Shown: piece by piece, positions 31,825-42,000 of the stretch
Layout: each line of letters opens with the position of its first letter
Numbering within the stretch: the stretch's first letter is position 1
DNA from: Terrabacter tumescens
GTDB lineage: Bacteria; Actinomycetota; Actinomycetes; Actinomycetales; Dermatophilaceae
NCBI RefSeq assembly: GCF_014646815.1
Contig: NZ_BMNZ01000001.1
Coordinates: 372,001 to 436,000 of the forward strand
DNA length: 64,000 nt
Direction: 5' to 3'
Translations under genes and position numbers: made by a program
Notes under the pieces: model-generated
Databases searched by the model: none
Seen by the model: only the letters and a program-made list of their open reading frames with translations
What the model was told of the DNA's origin: nothing

Positions 31825-32583
31825 TCAGGCCCGGTCGACGGCCAGGTGCGCGGCGCCGATGATGCCGGCCTGGTTGCGCAGCTGCGCCGGGACGATCGGG
31901 CAGCGCAGCTTGAGCTTCGGCAGGAAGTCGTCGCTGTCCTTGGAGATGCCGCCACCGACGATGATGAGGTCGGGGGAGAAGAGCTTCTCGATGGTGTCGT
32001 AGTAGGTCTGGAGCCGCTCGACGTACTCGTCCCAGGACAGGCCCTCGATGTCCTTGATCGACGACGCGGCGCGGTCCTCGGCGTCGTAGCCGTCGATCTC
32101 GAGGTGGCCGAGCTCGGAGTTCGGGACGAGCCGGCCGTCGTGGATGATCGCGCTGCCGATGCCGGTCCCCAGGGTGGTGAGGATGACGAGGCCCTTGACC
32201 CCCTTCGCGGCGCCGTAGTACATCTCCGCGAGCCCGGCGGCGTCGGCGTCGTTGAGGACGGTGACGGCACGGCCGGTGTGCTCCTTGATGAGCGCCTCGG
32301 CGTCGGTGTTGATCCACGACGGGTCGATGTTGGCGGCCGACAGCACGGTGCCTCGGATGACGACCGCCGGGACCGTCACGCCGATGGGTGAGTCACCCGT
32401 CACGTCGGCGAAGTGGTCGACGATCTGGTCGACGACCTCGGCGACGGCGTCGGGCGTGGCCGGCCTGGGCGTCAGGATCTTGAGCCGCTTGCCGGCGAGC
32501 TCACCCGCCTTGAGGTCGACCGGGGCACCCTTGATGCCGCTGCCGCCGATGTCGATGCCGAGGGGCTTGCCGTGCTTGGCCAT
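31825..32583 (-). CDS. ppgK: Polyphosphate glucokinase
   Basis: A 252-aa ROK-family sugar kinase. [13 protein letters not shown] (about 10-22) is the phosphate-binding motif that distinguishes actinobacterial polyphosphate/ATP glucokinase. [10 protein letters not shown] and [10 protein letters not shown] follow, and GHLEIDG carries the active-site region. It phosphorylates glucose using polyphosphate or ATP. Length matches characterised PpgK proteins. An AAGGAAG-type Shine-Dalgarno precedes the ATG. It lies 95 nt downstream of map and may be partly co-transcribed with it. Confidence 0.92.
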   Translation of the reverse strand: MAKHGKPLGIDIGGSGIKGAPVDLKAGELAGKRLKILTPRPATPDAVAEVVDQIVDHFADVTGDSPIGVTVPAVVIRGTVLSAANIDPSWINTDAEALIKEHTGRAVTVLNDADAAGLAEMYYGAAKGVKGLVILTTLGTGIGSAIIHDGRLVPNSELGHLEIDGYDAEDRAASSIKDIEGLSWDEYVERLQTYYDTIEKLFSPDLIIVGGGISKDSDDFLPKLKLRCPIVPAQLRNQAGIIGAAHLAVDRA

Positions 32584-32678
32584 GGTCCGTGCTTCCTTGT
32601 CGAGGACGTGGTCGGGTCAGCGGGTGGTGCTGGTGGTGCGAGTGCGGGTGCGCGTGAGTCCCCACGCAGCAGGACGGC

Positions 32679-33563
32679 TCAGGCAGCGCCTGCGCCGCCC
32701 TCGGGAAGGGTCAGGATCTCGTTGCCGTCGTCGGTGATGACGATGGTGTGCTCGAACTGGGCCGAGCGCCTGTGGTCGCGGGTGACGACGGTCCAGCGGT
32801 CGTCCCACATGTCCCACTCGTGGGTGCCGAGGTTGAGCATCGGCTCGATGGTGAACGTCATGCCCGGCTCGATCACCGTCTCGTAGTGCGGCGCGGCGTC
32901 GTAGTGCGGGACGATGAGGCCGGAGTGGAACTCGAGGCCGATGCCGTGACCGGTGAAGTCGCGCACGACGCCGTAGCCGAAGCGCTTGGCATAGCTCTCG
33001 ATGACGCGGCCGATGACGTTGATCTCGCGGCCGGGTCGGGCCGCGCGGATGCCGCGCATCATGGCCTCGTGGGTGCGCTCGACGAGCAGCCGGGACTCCT
33101 CGTCGACGTCGCCGACGAGGTAGGTCGCGTCGGTGTCGCCGTGCACGCCGTGGATGTAGGCCGTGACGTCGATGTTGACGATGTCCCCGTCCTCGAGGGG
33201 GCGTGCGTCGGGGATGCCGTGGCAGATGACCTCGTTGACGCTCGTGCACACCGACTTGGGGAAGCCCTTGTAGCCGAGCGGTGAGGGGTAGGCGCCGTGG
33301 TCGAGCATGTACTCGTGCGCCACCGCGTCGAGCGCGTCGGTCGTGACGCCGGGAGCGATGGCCTTGGAGGCCTCGACCATGGCCGTCGCGGCGATGCGGG
33401 AGGCGATCCGCATCTTCTCGATGGTCTCGGCGTCCTTGATCCGCACGTCGCCGTCCTCGCGCGGGTTGGGCACGTCGACGTAGTGCGGCCGTTCGATCGA
33501 GGCGGGCACCGGTCGGCGCGGACTGAGGGGGTGTGGCGACACCCGCGGCTGGAGCAACGGCAT
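32679..33563 (-). CDS. map: Type I methionine aminopeptidase
   Basis: A 294-aa enzyme removing N-terminal Met. The metal ligands are visible in [20 protein letters not shown] (two Asp), [13 protein letters not shown] (His), [11 protein letters not shown] (Glu) and QFEHTIVI (Glu). The ATG at 33563 was chosen over an upstream in-frame codon because TAGACT (33571-33576) lies 7 nt before it, giving a leaderless mRNA. The 40-residue N-terminal extension with Pro-rich sequence resembles the longer mycobacterial MetAP1c form rather than the short E. coli one. Confidence 0.92.
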   Translation of the reverse strand: MPLLQPRVSPHPLSPRRPVPASIERPHYVDVPNPREDGDVRIKDAETIEKMRIASRIAATAMVEASKAIAPGVTTDALDAVAHEYMLDHGAYPSPLGYKGFPKSVCTSVNEVICHGIPDARPLEDGDIVNIDVTAYIHGVHGDTDATYLVGDVDEESRLLVERTHEAMMRGIRAARPGREINVIGRVIESYAKRFGYGVVRDFTGHGIGLEFHSGLIVPHYDAAPHYETVIEPGMTFTIEPMLNLGTHEWDMWDDRWTVVTRDHRRSAQFEHTIVITDDGNEILTLPEGGAGAA

Positions 33564-33570
33564 ACGGTGG

Positions 33571-33576
33571 AGTCTA
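33571..33576 (-). promoter_or_regulatory. -10 element (TAGACT) of the leaderless map promoter
   Basis: TAGACT read on the minus strand is followed by 7 nt and the ATG at 33563. It fixes the map start. Confidence 0.5.
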
Positions 33577-33675
33577 GGTCGTCGGCGGGTGGCGTCCACG
33601 CGTGGCGTTCACGACGCGGACCCGTCCGCTCCGACGGTGAAGTGGCAAGAGTCCGAGGAGAGAAGGAGTGCGCAC

Positions 33676-33894
33676 GTGAGCTTCTGGTACAACGTCGACA
33701 CGGGTCAGGTCGAGACCGATGACAACCGCAGCCGTGGCGAGCAGGTGCTCGGCCCGTACGCCACCGAGGCGGAGGCGCGTGCAGCGCTCGACACCGCCCA
33801 CAAGAAGACGGAGCAGTGGGACTCCGAGGACCGCGACTGGAACGAGCGCGGGACCACGGGGTCCGGGGCGGCGTCGGGCGACGGCGACGCCTGA
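33676..33894 (+). CDS. Small SPOR-like domain protein
   Basis: A 72-aa soluble protein: FWYNVDTGQVE, then GPYATEAEARAALDTAH, an arrangement typical of small actinobacterial proteins annotated as SPOR-domain-containing. SPOR domains bind denuded peptidoglycan, but this one has no signal or membrane anchor, so that role is doubtful. AAGGAG is 8-9 nt before the GTG. It is divergent from map. The C-terminus is an acidic Gly/Ala tail. Confidence 0.7.
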   Translation: MSFWYNVDTGQVETDDNRSRGEQVLGPYATEAEARAALDTAHKKTEQWDSEDRDWNERGTTGSGAASGDGDA

Positions 33895-33950
33895 GCCCGA
33901 CGGCCGGTCCTGATCGCGGACGTTCCGGCCCACACGCCCACACGCCCACG

Positions 33951-33985
33951 GCGCCCGTGCGGTCCGGCCCGGACCGGACGGGCGC
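33951..33985. terminator. Bidirectional hairpin terminator
   Basis: Outer arms GCGCCCGT / ACGGGCGC and inner arms GGTCCG / CGGACC form a long GC stem in the gap between the convergent SPOR-like gene and panB. Confidence 0.7.
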
Positions 33986-33992
33986 CGGCGCG

Positions 33993-34886
33993 TCAGGACT
34001 CGAACGAGTGCTCGGCGTCGGGGAAGGCGCCCGACTCGACGTCCGCGGCATAGGTCCGTGCGGCGTCGAGCAGGGTGCCGCGCAGGTCGGCGTACTTCTT
34101 GACGAAGCGCGGGGCCTTGCCGGTGCGCAGGCCCGCGAAGTCGCTCCACACGAGCACCTGGGCATCGGTGCCGTTGCCCGCGCCGATGCCGATCGTCGGG
34201 ATGCTCAGCACCTCGGTGACGCGGGCGGCGACGGGTGCCGGCACCATCTCGAGCACCACGGCGAAGGCCCCGGCGTCCTGCAGGGCACGCGCCTCGTCGA
34301 CGAGGGCGTCGGCGGCGTCCCCGCGACCCTGCACCCGGTAGCCGCCGAGCTGGTGCTCGCTCTGCGGCGTGAAGCCGACGTGGGCCATGACGGGGATGCC
34401 GGCATCGGTGAGCGTCTTGACGAGGGGGACCATCGCGGTGCCCCCCTCGAGCTTCACGGCGTGGGCGAGGCCCTCCTTCATGAGGCGCACCGCGCTCGCG
34501 AATCCCTGCTCGACGGAGGCGCCGTACGAGCCGAACGGCAGGTCGGCCACGACGAGGGCGCGGCGCGCGGCCGAGGACACGGCCCGCACGAGCGGGATCA
34601 TCTCCTCGAGCGTCACCGGGACGGTCGTCTCGTAGCCGTAGACGTTGTTGCCGGCCGAGTCGCCGACGAGCAGGACGGGGATGCCGGCCTCGTCGAAGAT
34701 CTGGGCGGCATACATGTCGTATGCCGTGAGCATCGCCCACCTGCGACCCTCGGCCTTCATGGCGTGCAGGTGGGGGATGCGCACCTTGCGGGGTGACGGA
34801 GCGCCGCCCTCCGCCGGGGTGGGGGCCTGCGCACCCCTGCTGCCGGCACCGTAGGGACTCAGCTCCTCGGGAGCGTCTGTGCTCAT
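33993..34886 (-). CDS. panB: 3-methyl-2-oxobutanoate hydroxymethyltransferase
   Basis: A 297-aa enzyme of pantothenate synthesis. It adds a hydroxymethyl group from methylene-THF to 2-oxoisovalerate. [15 protein letters not shown] carries the metal-binding Asp, DLPFGSY the second Asp, and VKLEGG and EMVPAP the catalytic region. The N-terminal 35 residues are a Pro/Gly-rich extension. TATGCT stands 6 nt before the ATG, so the mRNA is probably leaderless. The gene contains GGCATAC and GTATGCC as a close inverted pair at 34708-34726. Confidence 0.93.
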   Translation of the reverse strand: MSTDAPEELSPYGAGSRGAQAPTPAEGGAPSPRKVRIPHLHAMKAEGRRWAMLTAYDMYAAQIFDEAGIPVLLVGDSAGNNVYGYETTVPVTLEEMIPLVRAVSSAARRALVVADLPFGSYGASVEQGFASAVRLMKEGLAHAVKLEGGTAMVPLVKTLTDAGIPVMAHVGFTPQSEHQLGGYRVQGRGDAADALVDEARALQDAGAFAVVLEMVPAPVAARVTEVLSIPTIGIGAGNGTDAQVLVWSDFAGLRTGKAPRFVKKYADLRGTLLDAARTYAADVESGAFPDAEHSFES

Positions 34887-34892
34887 CCGGGG

Positions 34893-34898
34893 AGCATA
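34893..34898 (-). promoter_or_regulatory. -10 element (TATGCT) of the leaderless panB promoter
   Basis: TATGCT on the minus strand is followed by 6 nt and the panB ATG at 34886. Confidence 0.5.
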
Positions 34899-34927
34899 TC
34901 GGTGAGCCGGGGAGCCCGGTCTGTGAC

Positions 34928-34993
34928 GGGTGGGACCCGTATACGACTCGGGTGGGACCCGTATACGACTCGGGTGGGACCCGTATACGACTC
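34928..34993 (+). repeat. Three perfect 22-bp tandem iterons upstream of the secreted protease
   Basis: Three identical, contiguous 22-bp units. Each contains the palindrome CGTATACG flanked by ACCCG and CTCGGGT, giving a larger dyad across unit borders. They lie 182-247 bp upstream of the protease start and about 40-110 bp from the panB start. The rest of the 288-bp gap (34994-35174) is AT-richer and holds a GCCAAGA / TCTTGGC dyad (35006-35049 region) and TTGACC at 35083-35088 as a possible -35. No gene is seen. Confidence 0.75.
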
Positions 34994-35174
34994 GGGCTGG
35001 TTAGCCAAGACCTCGCGGCCGGTCCTTTACGAAGATTTTACGTTCTTGGCGACGAACCGCCTTCTGGCACAAGTTTTTCCGATTGACCTGTGACTGGAGG
35101 CCACATTGTCTGTGATGTGTGTTGTTATACGCGAGGTGCCGGATCACGGCGCCTTGTGACCAGGAGGACAGAAC

Positions 35175-37496
35175 GTGAACAAGCGCCATTGGAGCGCTGT
35201 CTCGGGGTTGGCTGTTGGGGCGCTCGTCGTCACCGGCCTCACCGCCCCGATGCAGGCTCAGGCAACGCCCGTCGCCAAGGCCCCGGTGAGCGGTGACCCC
35301 GCAGCCGCCCAGGCCTCCCGCCCGGACAACCTGCCCAACCCCCTCGCCGAGGCCCAGGCGGCCGAGCGCAAGGACGCCGTCGCCAAGCTCCTCAAGGGCG
35401 AGGCCACGACCAAGACCATCAACGGCAACCGCGTCATCGAGGTCAAGGGCAAGGGCAAGGACGGCAAGCCGGGCAAGTCCCGGTACGTCAACTACCCGGT
35501 GAACCGTGAGGAGGACATCTTCACGATCCTCACCGACTTCGGCACGCAGACGAAGTCCCCGTTCGACACGACCCCCGGTCCGGTGCACAACCAGATCGCC
35601 TCGCCGGACCGCAACTGGGACGGCAACAGCACCGACGACAACTCGACGTACTGGACCAAGGACTTCAACCGGGACCACTACCTGGAGATGATGTTCGGCA
35701 ACGGTGAGTCCTTCAAGGACTTCTACCTCAAGCAGTCCAACGGCCGCTTCCTCGCCAAGGGTGACGTCTCCGACTGGGTGACCGTCCCCTACAACGAGGC
35801 CCGCTACGGCGCCAAGAACAACGCCGACGGCTACTGGAACTACGTCAAGGACACCGCGACGGCCTGGTACAACGCGCAGAAGGCGGCCGGCAAGAGCGAC
35901 GCCGACATCAAGACGTACCTCGCGCAGTTCGACAAGGTCGACCGCTACGACTACGACGGCGACGGCGACTTCAACGAGCCCGACGGCTACATCGACCACT
36001 TCCAGGCGATCCATGCCGGTGAGGGCGAGGAGGCCGGCGGTGGTGCGCAGGGCGTCAACGCCATCTGGTCGCACCGCTGGTACGCCTTCTCCACCGACGC
36101 CGGCAAGACCGGCCCCGACTTCAACAAGCTCGGTGGCGTGCCGCTCGGCAGCTCCGGCATGTGGATCGGTGACTACACGACCGAGCCCGAGAACGGCGGC
36201 CTCGGCGTGTTCGCGCACGAGTTCGGTCACGACCTCGGCCTGCCCGACCTCTACGACACCAACGGCGGCGACAACAGCACCGCCTTCTGGACGCTCATGA
36301 GCGGCGGCTCGTGGCTCAACCGCGGCAAGGACTCGATCGGCACGACGCCCGGCTACATGGGCCCGTGGGAGAAGCTCCAGCTCGGCTGGCTCGACCACAA
36401 GGTCGTGCCGTTCGGTGAGAACACCTCGGTCAAGCTCAGCCAGGCCGATCTCGCCACCAAGAGCGGCTCGGTGCAGGCCCTCATCGTGCCGCTGCCCGAG
36501 CGCACGGTGACCTCCGAGCGCAACACGCCCCACTCCGGCAAGGCCGAGTGGTGGAGCGGGTTCGGCGACAACCTGAACTCGACCCTCTCGCGCACGGTCG
36601 ACCTCACCGGTGCCAAGACGTCCGCGTCGGTCAACGCCTGGGTCCAGGGCAACCTGGAGAAGGACTACGACTACATGTACGCCGAGGTCTCCACCGACAA
36701 CGGCGCCAACTGGACCCAGGTCGGGACGCCCGTCAACGACGTCTTCGGCTGGACCCAGAAGTCGTGGGACCTCTCGGCCTACAAGGGCCAGAGCGTGCTG
36801 TTCCGCTTCCGCGTCGCCACCGACGGCGGCGTCTCGAGCGAGGCCTTCGTCGACGACGTCAGCGTGACCACGGACGGCGTCGCCGGCCCGGTCGACGACG
36901 TCGAGTCGGGTGCAGGTGCCTGGACGGCCAAGGGCTTCTCGATCATCGACGGCACGTCGTCCAAGAAGGTCCAGGACTTCTACCTCGCCGAGAACCGCGT
37001 CTACAGCGGCTACGACGCGACGCTGAAGACCGGCCCGTACAACTTCGGCTGGGGCAACAGCAAGCCCGACTGGGTGGAGCGCTTCCCCTACCAGAACGGC
37101 ATGCTCGTCTGGTTCGCCAACGGCGAGTACGGCGACAACAACACCATCGACCACCCCGGTGGCGGTCAGGTGCTCCCGGTCGACGCCCGCCCGGCGCCGG
37201 TCATGCTCAACAACGCCACGGGTCCGCAGACCATGCTCGGCAACCGCCGTCAGCCGTTCGACGCCACCTTCGGCCAGGAGCGGACCGACGCGGTCACCTT
37301 CCACCGCAACGGTGTCGAGACGGTCGTCCCGTCGCAGCCCGCGATCCCGACGTTCGACGACTCGGTCGTCGACCGCTACTGGTCGGCCAAGAACCCGCTC
37401 GGTTCCACCAAGGTGGCCGGCTCGGGCACGACGATGACGGTCACCAAGACCCGCGACGGCGGCAACGAGCTGCAGGTCAAGGTCGCCTTCAAGTGA
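35175..37496 (+). CDS. Secreted immune inhibitor A-type M6 metalloprotease
   Basis: A 773-aa exported protease. A Sec signal peptide spans about residues 1-31 (SGLAVGALVVTGLTAPMQAQA). A propeptide follows, then the M6 catalytic domain with HEFGHDLGLPD at residues 348-358, the zinc HExxHxxGxxD motif. The C-terminal half is a beta-rich region with MAM/carbohydrate-like segments typical of InhA. It degrades host or environmental proteins outside the cell. AGGAGGACAG precedes the GTG. The upstream iterons suggest regulated expression. Tyr, Asn and Lys are more frequent than in neighbours, as usual for secreted enzymes. Confidence 0.92.
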   Translation: MNKRHWSAVSGLAVGALVVTGLTAPMQAQATPVAKAPVSGDPAAAQASRPDNLPNPLAEAQAAERKDAVAKLLKGEATTKTINGNRVIEVKGKGKDGKPGKSRYVNYPVNREEDIFTILTDFGTQTKSPFDTTPGPVHNQIASPDRNWDGNSTDDNSTYWTKDFNRDHYLEMMFGNGESFKDFYLKQSNGRFLAKGDVSDWVTVPYNEARYGAKNNADGYWNYVKDTATAWYNAQKAAGKSDADIKTYLAQFDKVDRYDYDGDGDFNEPDGYIDHFQAIHAGEGEEAGGGAQGVNAIWSHRWYAFSTDAGKTGPDFNKLGGVPLGSSGMWIGDYTTEPENGGLGVFAHEFGHDLGLPDLYDTNGGDNSTAFWTLMSGGSWLNRGKDSIGTTPGYMGPWEKLQLGWLDHKVVPFGENTSVKLSQADLATKSGSVQALIVPLPERTVTSERNTPHSGKAEWWSGFGDNLNSTLSRTVDLTGAKTSASVNAWVQGNLEKDYDYMYAEVSTDNGANWTQVGTPVNDVFGWTQKSWDLSAYKGQSVLFRFRVATDGGVSSEAFVDDVSVTTDGVAGPVDDVESGAGAWTAKGFSIIDGTSSKKVQDFYLAENRVYSGYDATLKTGPYNFGWGNSKPDWVERFPYQNGMLVWFANGEYGDNNTIDHPGGGQVLPVDARPAPVMLNNATGPQTMLGNRRQPFDATFGQERTDAVTFHRNGVETVVPSQPAIPTFDDSVVDRYWSAKNPLGSTKVAGSGTTMTVTKTRDGGNELQVKVAFK

Positions 37497-37524
37497 CCTC
37501 CGACTGACGTCGCGTCATGAGACC

Positions 37525-37558
37525 GAAGGGCCCCCGGGACACCTCCCGGGGGCCCTTC
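37525..37558 (+). terminator. Strong hairpin terminator after the protease gene
   Basis: A perfect 14-bp stem (arms 37525-37538 and 37545-37558) with a 6-nt loop, 28 nt after the stop. There is no U-tract, as usual in actinobacteria. Confidence 0.85.
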
Positions 37559-37661
37559 GCACGCGCACCACACGGCATACGACCCCGTTGACGACGCACC
37601 TGCCGTCCCGAGGATCGTGTGTCGCAACATCCGTGAAACAGCCATGCGGCAGGATCGAGAC

Positions 37662-38999
37662 ATGAACCGTCAGGAAGAGTTCGTGCTGCGCACGATCGAA
37701 GAGCGCGACATCCGCTTCGTCCGTCTGTGGTTCACGGACGTGCTCGGCACCCTCAAGTCCGTGGCCGTGGCCCCGGCCGAGCTCGAGGGGGCCTTCGCGG
37801 AGGGCATCGGCTTCGACGGTTCGGCCATCGAGGGCTTCGCGCGCGTCTACGAGGCCGACATGCTCGCCAAGCCCGACCCGTCGACCTTCCAGATCCTGCC
37901 GTGGCGCGGCGACCCGCCCGGCACCGCCCGGATGTTCTGCGACCTCCAGCTGCCCGACGGCACGCCGAGCTTCGCCGACCCGCGGCACGTGCTGCAGCGG
38001 GCCCTAGGCAAGGCGGCCGACCTCGGCTTCACCTTCTACACGCACCCCGAGATCGAGTTCTTCCTCCTCGAGCAGGGCCGCGACGCGCAGGGACGCCCGA
38101 TCCCCGTCGACGACGCCGGCTACTTCGACCACGTGCCGCACGGCACCGGCCACGACTTCCGCCGGGCCGCGATCACGATGCTCGAGAACATGGGGATCTC
38201 GGTCGAGTTCAGCCACCACGAGGGTGCACCCGGCCAGAACGAGATCGACCTGCGCTACGCCGACGCGCTGAGCACGGCCGACAACATCCAGACCTTCCGC
38301 ACGGTCGTCAAGGAGGTCGCCCTGAGCCAGGGCATCTACGCGACGTTCATGCCCAAGCCGTTCTCGGAGCACCCCGGGTCCGGCATGCACACGCACCTCT
38401 CGCTCTTCGAGGGCGACTCCAACGCCTTCTTCGAGGCGGGCGCGCCCTACCAGCTGAGCAAGGTCGGCCGTCAGTTCATCGCCGGCCTGCTGCGGCACGG
38501 GGCCGAGATCGCCGCCGTCACCAACCAGTGGGTCAACTCCTACAAGCGCCTCTGGGGCGGGGGAGAGGCGCCGGCCCACCTGACGTGGGGGCACAACAAC
38601 CGGTCCGCCCTCGTCCGGGTCCCGATGCACAAGCCCAACAAGGGCCAGTCCACGCGCGTCGAGGTCCGCTCGCTCGACTCGGCCTGCAACCCCTACCTCG
38701 CGTTCGCGGTGCTCCTCGGCGCCGGGCTCAAGGGCATCGAGGAGGGCTACGAGCTGCCGCCCGAGACCGAGGACGACGTCTGGAGCCTCACCGACTCCGA
38801 GCGCCGCGCCATGGGCATCAAGCCGCTGCCGTCCTCGTTGGGCCGCGCCCTCGAGGTCATGGAGGAGAGTGAGCTCGTCGCCGACATCCTCGGCGAGCAC
38901 GTCTTCGACTTCTTCCTGCGCAACAAGCGTCAGGAATGGCTCGACTACCGCCACGAGGTCACCCGCTTCGAGCTCGAGCGCTACCTGCCCCGTCTCTGA
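37662..38999 (+). CDS. glnA2: Type I glutamine synthetase paralogue, GlnA2-like
   Basis: A 445-aa protein, close to the 446 aa of mycobacterial GlnA2. GIGFDGSAIEGF and EIEFFLLE are glutamine-synthetase active-site blocks, with HPGSGMHTHLS and NNRSALVRVP for metal, ammonium and ATP sites. It lacks the adenylylation loop NLY-x-LPPEE; the equivalent region reads YELPPETED without the preceding modified Tyr context. So GlnE probably does not control it. Its substrate could be glutamate or a polyamine/D-amino acid, as for other GlnA paralogues. It is followed by glnE, as in Mycobacterium. The ATG at 37662 has only a weak Shine-Dalgarno (AGGAT). Confidence 0.88.
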   Translation: MNRQEEFVLRTIEERDIRFVRLWFTDVLGTLKSVAVAPAELEGAFAEGIGFDGSAIEGFARVYEADMLAKPDPSTFQILPWRGDPPGTARMFCDLQLPDGTPSFADPRHVLQRALGKAADLGFTFYTHPEIEFFLLEQGRDAQGRPIPVDDAGYFDHVPHGTGHDFRRAAITMLENMGISVEFSHHEGAPGQNEIDLRYADALSTADNIQTFRTVVKEVALSQGIYATFMPKPFSEHPGSGMHTHLSLFEGDSNAFFEAGAPYQLSKVGRQFIAGLLRHGAEIAAVTNQWVNSYKRLWGGGEAPAHLTWGHNNRSALVRVPMHKPNKGQSTRVEVRSLDSACNPYLAFAVLLGAGLKGIEEGYELPPETEDDVWSLTDSERRAMGIKPLPSSLGRALEVMEESELVADILGEHVFDFFLRNKRQEWLDYRHEVTRFELERYLPRL

Positions 39000-39049
39000 C
39001 GGAGCGCGAAACACCCACTCACACCTGGCGATTCGACGGTTCGGCACCC

Positions 39050-42000
39050 ATGTCATCACGCACCAGCACGACCGAGGGCGCTCTCGCCCGGCTCGGCTTC
39101 GCCGACCCCGACCGGGCCGTCGGTCTCGTCGACGACCGGGCGCTGCTGCCGATCCGGGCCGCCGTGGCCGACGGTCAGCTCGACGAGATCGCCGGCGTCA
39201 TGGCGGAGACCGCCGACCCCGACCAGTGCCTGCTGGGCCTCGTGCGGGTCGCAGAGGCGCTCGGTCGGCTCGCGGACGACCCTGGCTGGGGGATCACCGC
39301 GTTCGCGACCGAGCTCGCGGCGCCCGGCGTCGGGCGCGAGCGCGTCCTGGGCGTGCTCGGCGCCTCGAGCGCCCTCGTCGACGAGCTGGTCCGCCACCCG
39401 GAGCACTGGGTCGACGCCGCCCGCGCGGAGCGGCGGCCGGGGGACCAGGTGCGCACCGATCTCGTCGACGCCGTGGGCGAGGGCCGCGGGGATCACACGG
39501 CGCACGACGCCCTGCGGATCGCCTACCGGCGTGGGCTGCTGCGCATCGCCGCCCTCGACGTCACTGCTGCAGACCCGCTCGCCGAGATGCCGGCGGTCGG
39601 CGAGGCCCTGGCCGAGCTGGCCGAGGCCGCCCTCGAGGCCGCGCTCGTCATCGCCCGCGAGGAGTACGGCGACGGCCACGAGGCCTGTCGGCTCGCGATC
39701 ATCGGGATGGGCAAGACCGGCGGGGGCGAGCTCAACTACGTCAGCGACGTGGACGTCATCTTCGTCGTCGAGCCGGCCGACGGCGCCGACGAGGAGACCG
39801 CCCTGCGCGTCGGCACCGCCCTCGCGACAGCGACCATGCGGGCCTGCTCGACGCCGACCCCGGAGGGCAGCCTCTGGCCCGTCGACGCGGCGCTGCGACC
39901 CGAGGGCAAGCAGGGGCCGCTCGTGCGCACCATCAACAGCCACAAGGCCTACTACGAGCGCTGGGCCAAGACGTGGGAGTTCCAGGCCCTCCTCAAGGCG
40001 TGGGTCTCCGCAGGGGACAAGGAGATCGGGCTGCGCTACAAGTCCGAGATCTCGCCGATGGTGTGGGAGGCCGCCGGCCGCGACCACTTCGTCGAGGACG
40101 TCCAGGCGATGCGCCGGCGGGTCGAGCAGCACGTCCCGGCCAACGAGGCGGCCCGCCAGCTCAAGCTCGGCCCGGGCGGCCTGCGCGACGTCGAGTTCAG
40201 CGTCCAGCTGCTCCAGCTCGTGCACGGGCGCACCGACCCCAGCCTGCGCTCCGCGACGACGCTCGAGGCGCTCTCAGCCCTCGCCCGTGGCGGCTACGTC
40301 GGCCGCGAGGACGCCGCCGTGCTCGACCGGGCGTACCGCCACCTGCGCTGCCTGGAGCACCGCATCCAGCTGCACCGCCTCCGGCGCACGCACCTCATGC
40401 CGGTGGCCGAGGCCGACCTGCGCCGGCTCGGTCGCGCCATGGGCCACCGCACGCACCCGGAACGCGCCGTCGTCGCCGACCGGCAGGCCGCCGCCCGCGA
40501 GGTGCGCCGGCTGCACGAGCGCCTCTTCTACCGGCCGCTGCTCGCGGCCGCCGCCAAGCTCAGCCCCACCGAGGCGCGGCTCAGCCCGGAGGCGGCGCAG
40601 CAGCGCCTGCTCGCGCTCGGCTTCCGCGACCCGGCCGGTGCCATGCGCCACATCGAGGCCCTGACGACCGGTGTCAGCCGTCGTGCCGCGATCCAGCGCA
40701 CCCTGCTCCCGGTCATGCTCGGGTGGTTCGCCGACGAGGCCGACCCCGATGCCGGACTGCTGTCCTTCCGTCGAGTCTCCGACGGCCTCGGCACGACGCA
40801 CTGGTACCTCAAGATGCTTCGAGACGAGGGCCGTGCCGCCGACCGGCTCGCGCACTGCCTGGCTCGCAGCCGGTATGCCGCCGACCTGCTCGTGCGCTCC
40901 CCGGAGAGCGTCTCGATCCTCGGCGACGACAACGGACTGACGCCCCGCAGCCGTGACACGATCACCGCGAGGATGCAGTCCGCGGCCGGTCGGCGCGACT
41001 CGGCCGCCGACGCCGTGGCCGCGATCCGCGCGATCCGGCGCCACGAGCTGCTCCGCATCGTCATGGGTGACCTCGTGGGGGTCATCGACCTGGCCGGGGT
41101 CGGCGAGGCCCTGACCGACCTCACGGGCGCGACGATCCAGGTCGCGCTCGAGGTCGCCACCCAGGAGGTGGAGCGGCGCGAGGGCCGCCCCGTCGGGGGC
41201 GACATCCTCGTCGTCGCCATGGGCAGCCTCGGGGGACGGGAGCTCGGCTACGCCTCGGACGCCGACGTCATGTTCGTCCACCAGCCGCACCCCGACTCCT
41301 CGGAACAGGACGTCCAGACCCTCGCGACGATGGTCGTCCAGGAGCTGCGCAAGCTCCTCTCCGGGTCCGGACCCGACCCCGGTCTCGGCCTCGACGCCGA
41401 CCTGCGCCCCGAGGGCAAGGCCGGCCCCCTCGTGCGCAGCGTCGACTCGTTCCGCACCTACTACGAGCGCTGGGCCCTCACGTGGGAGTTCCAGGCCCTG
41501 CTGCGGGCCACGCCGATCGCGGGACCGCAGGAGCTCGCCGACGCCTTCCTCGCACTCATCGACCCGCTGCGGTGGCCCGAGGGCGGCATCAGCGAGAGCC
41601 AGGTGCGCGACATCCGCACCCTCAAGGCGCGGGTCGAGAGCGAGCGCCTGCCCCGGGGCGCCGACCCCCGGACCCACCTCAAGCTCGGTCGTGGCGGCCT
41701 CACCGACGTCGAGTGGGTCGTGCAGCTGCACCAGCTCCGGCACGCGCACGAGCGCCCGGCGCTCCGGGTGACCGGCACCATGGCGGGCCTCGCGGCACTG
41801 AGCGAGGAGGGCCTCGTCTCGGTGGAGGATGCCACCGCCCTCCGGGAGGCCTGGCGCCTCGGTGCGCTCATGCGCAACGCCGGCGTGCTGTGGCGCGGCA
41901 GGGCCATCGACAGTGTCCCGTCGGACCTGCGCGACCTCGACGGGATCGGGCGCATCATGGGCCGTTCCGCCGGTGAGGGAGCGGCCTTGGCCGAGCTGTG

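Noticed and set aside
34928-34993. Three 22-bp repeats as a CRISPR remnant
   Set aside because: The units are contiguous with no spacers, and no cas genes are present.
35001-37304. 767-codon open frame antisense to the M6 protease
   Set aside because: Low-complexity Val/Glu/Arg shadow of a gene with clear signal peptide and HEFGH motif.
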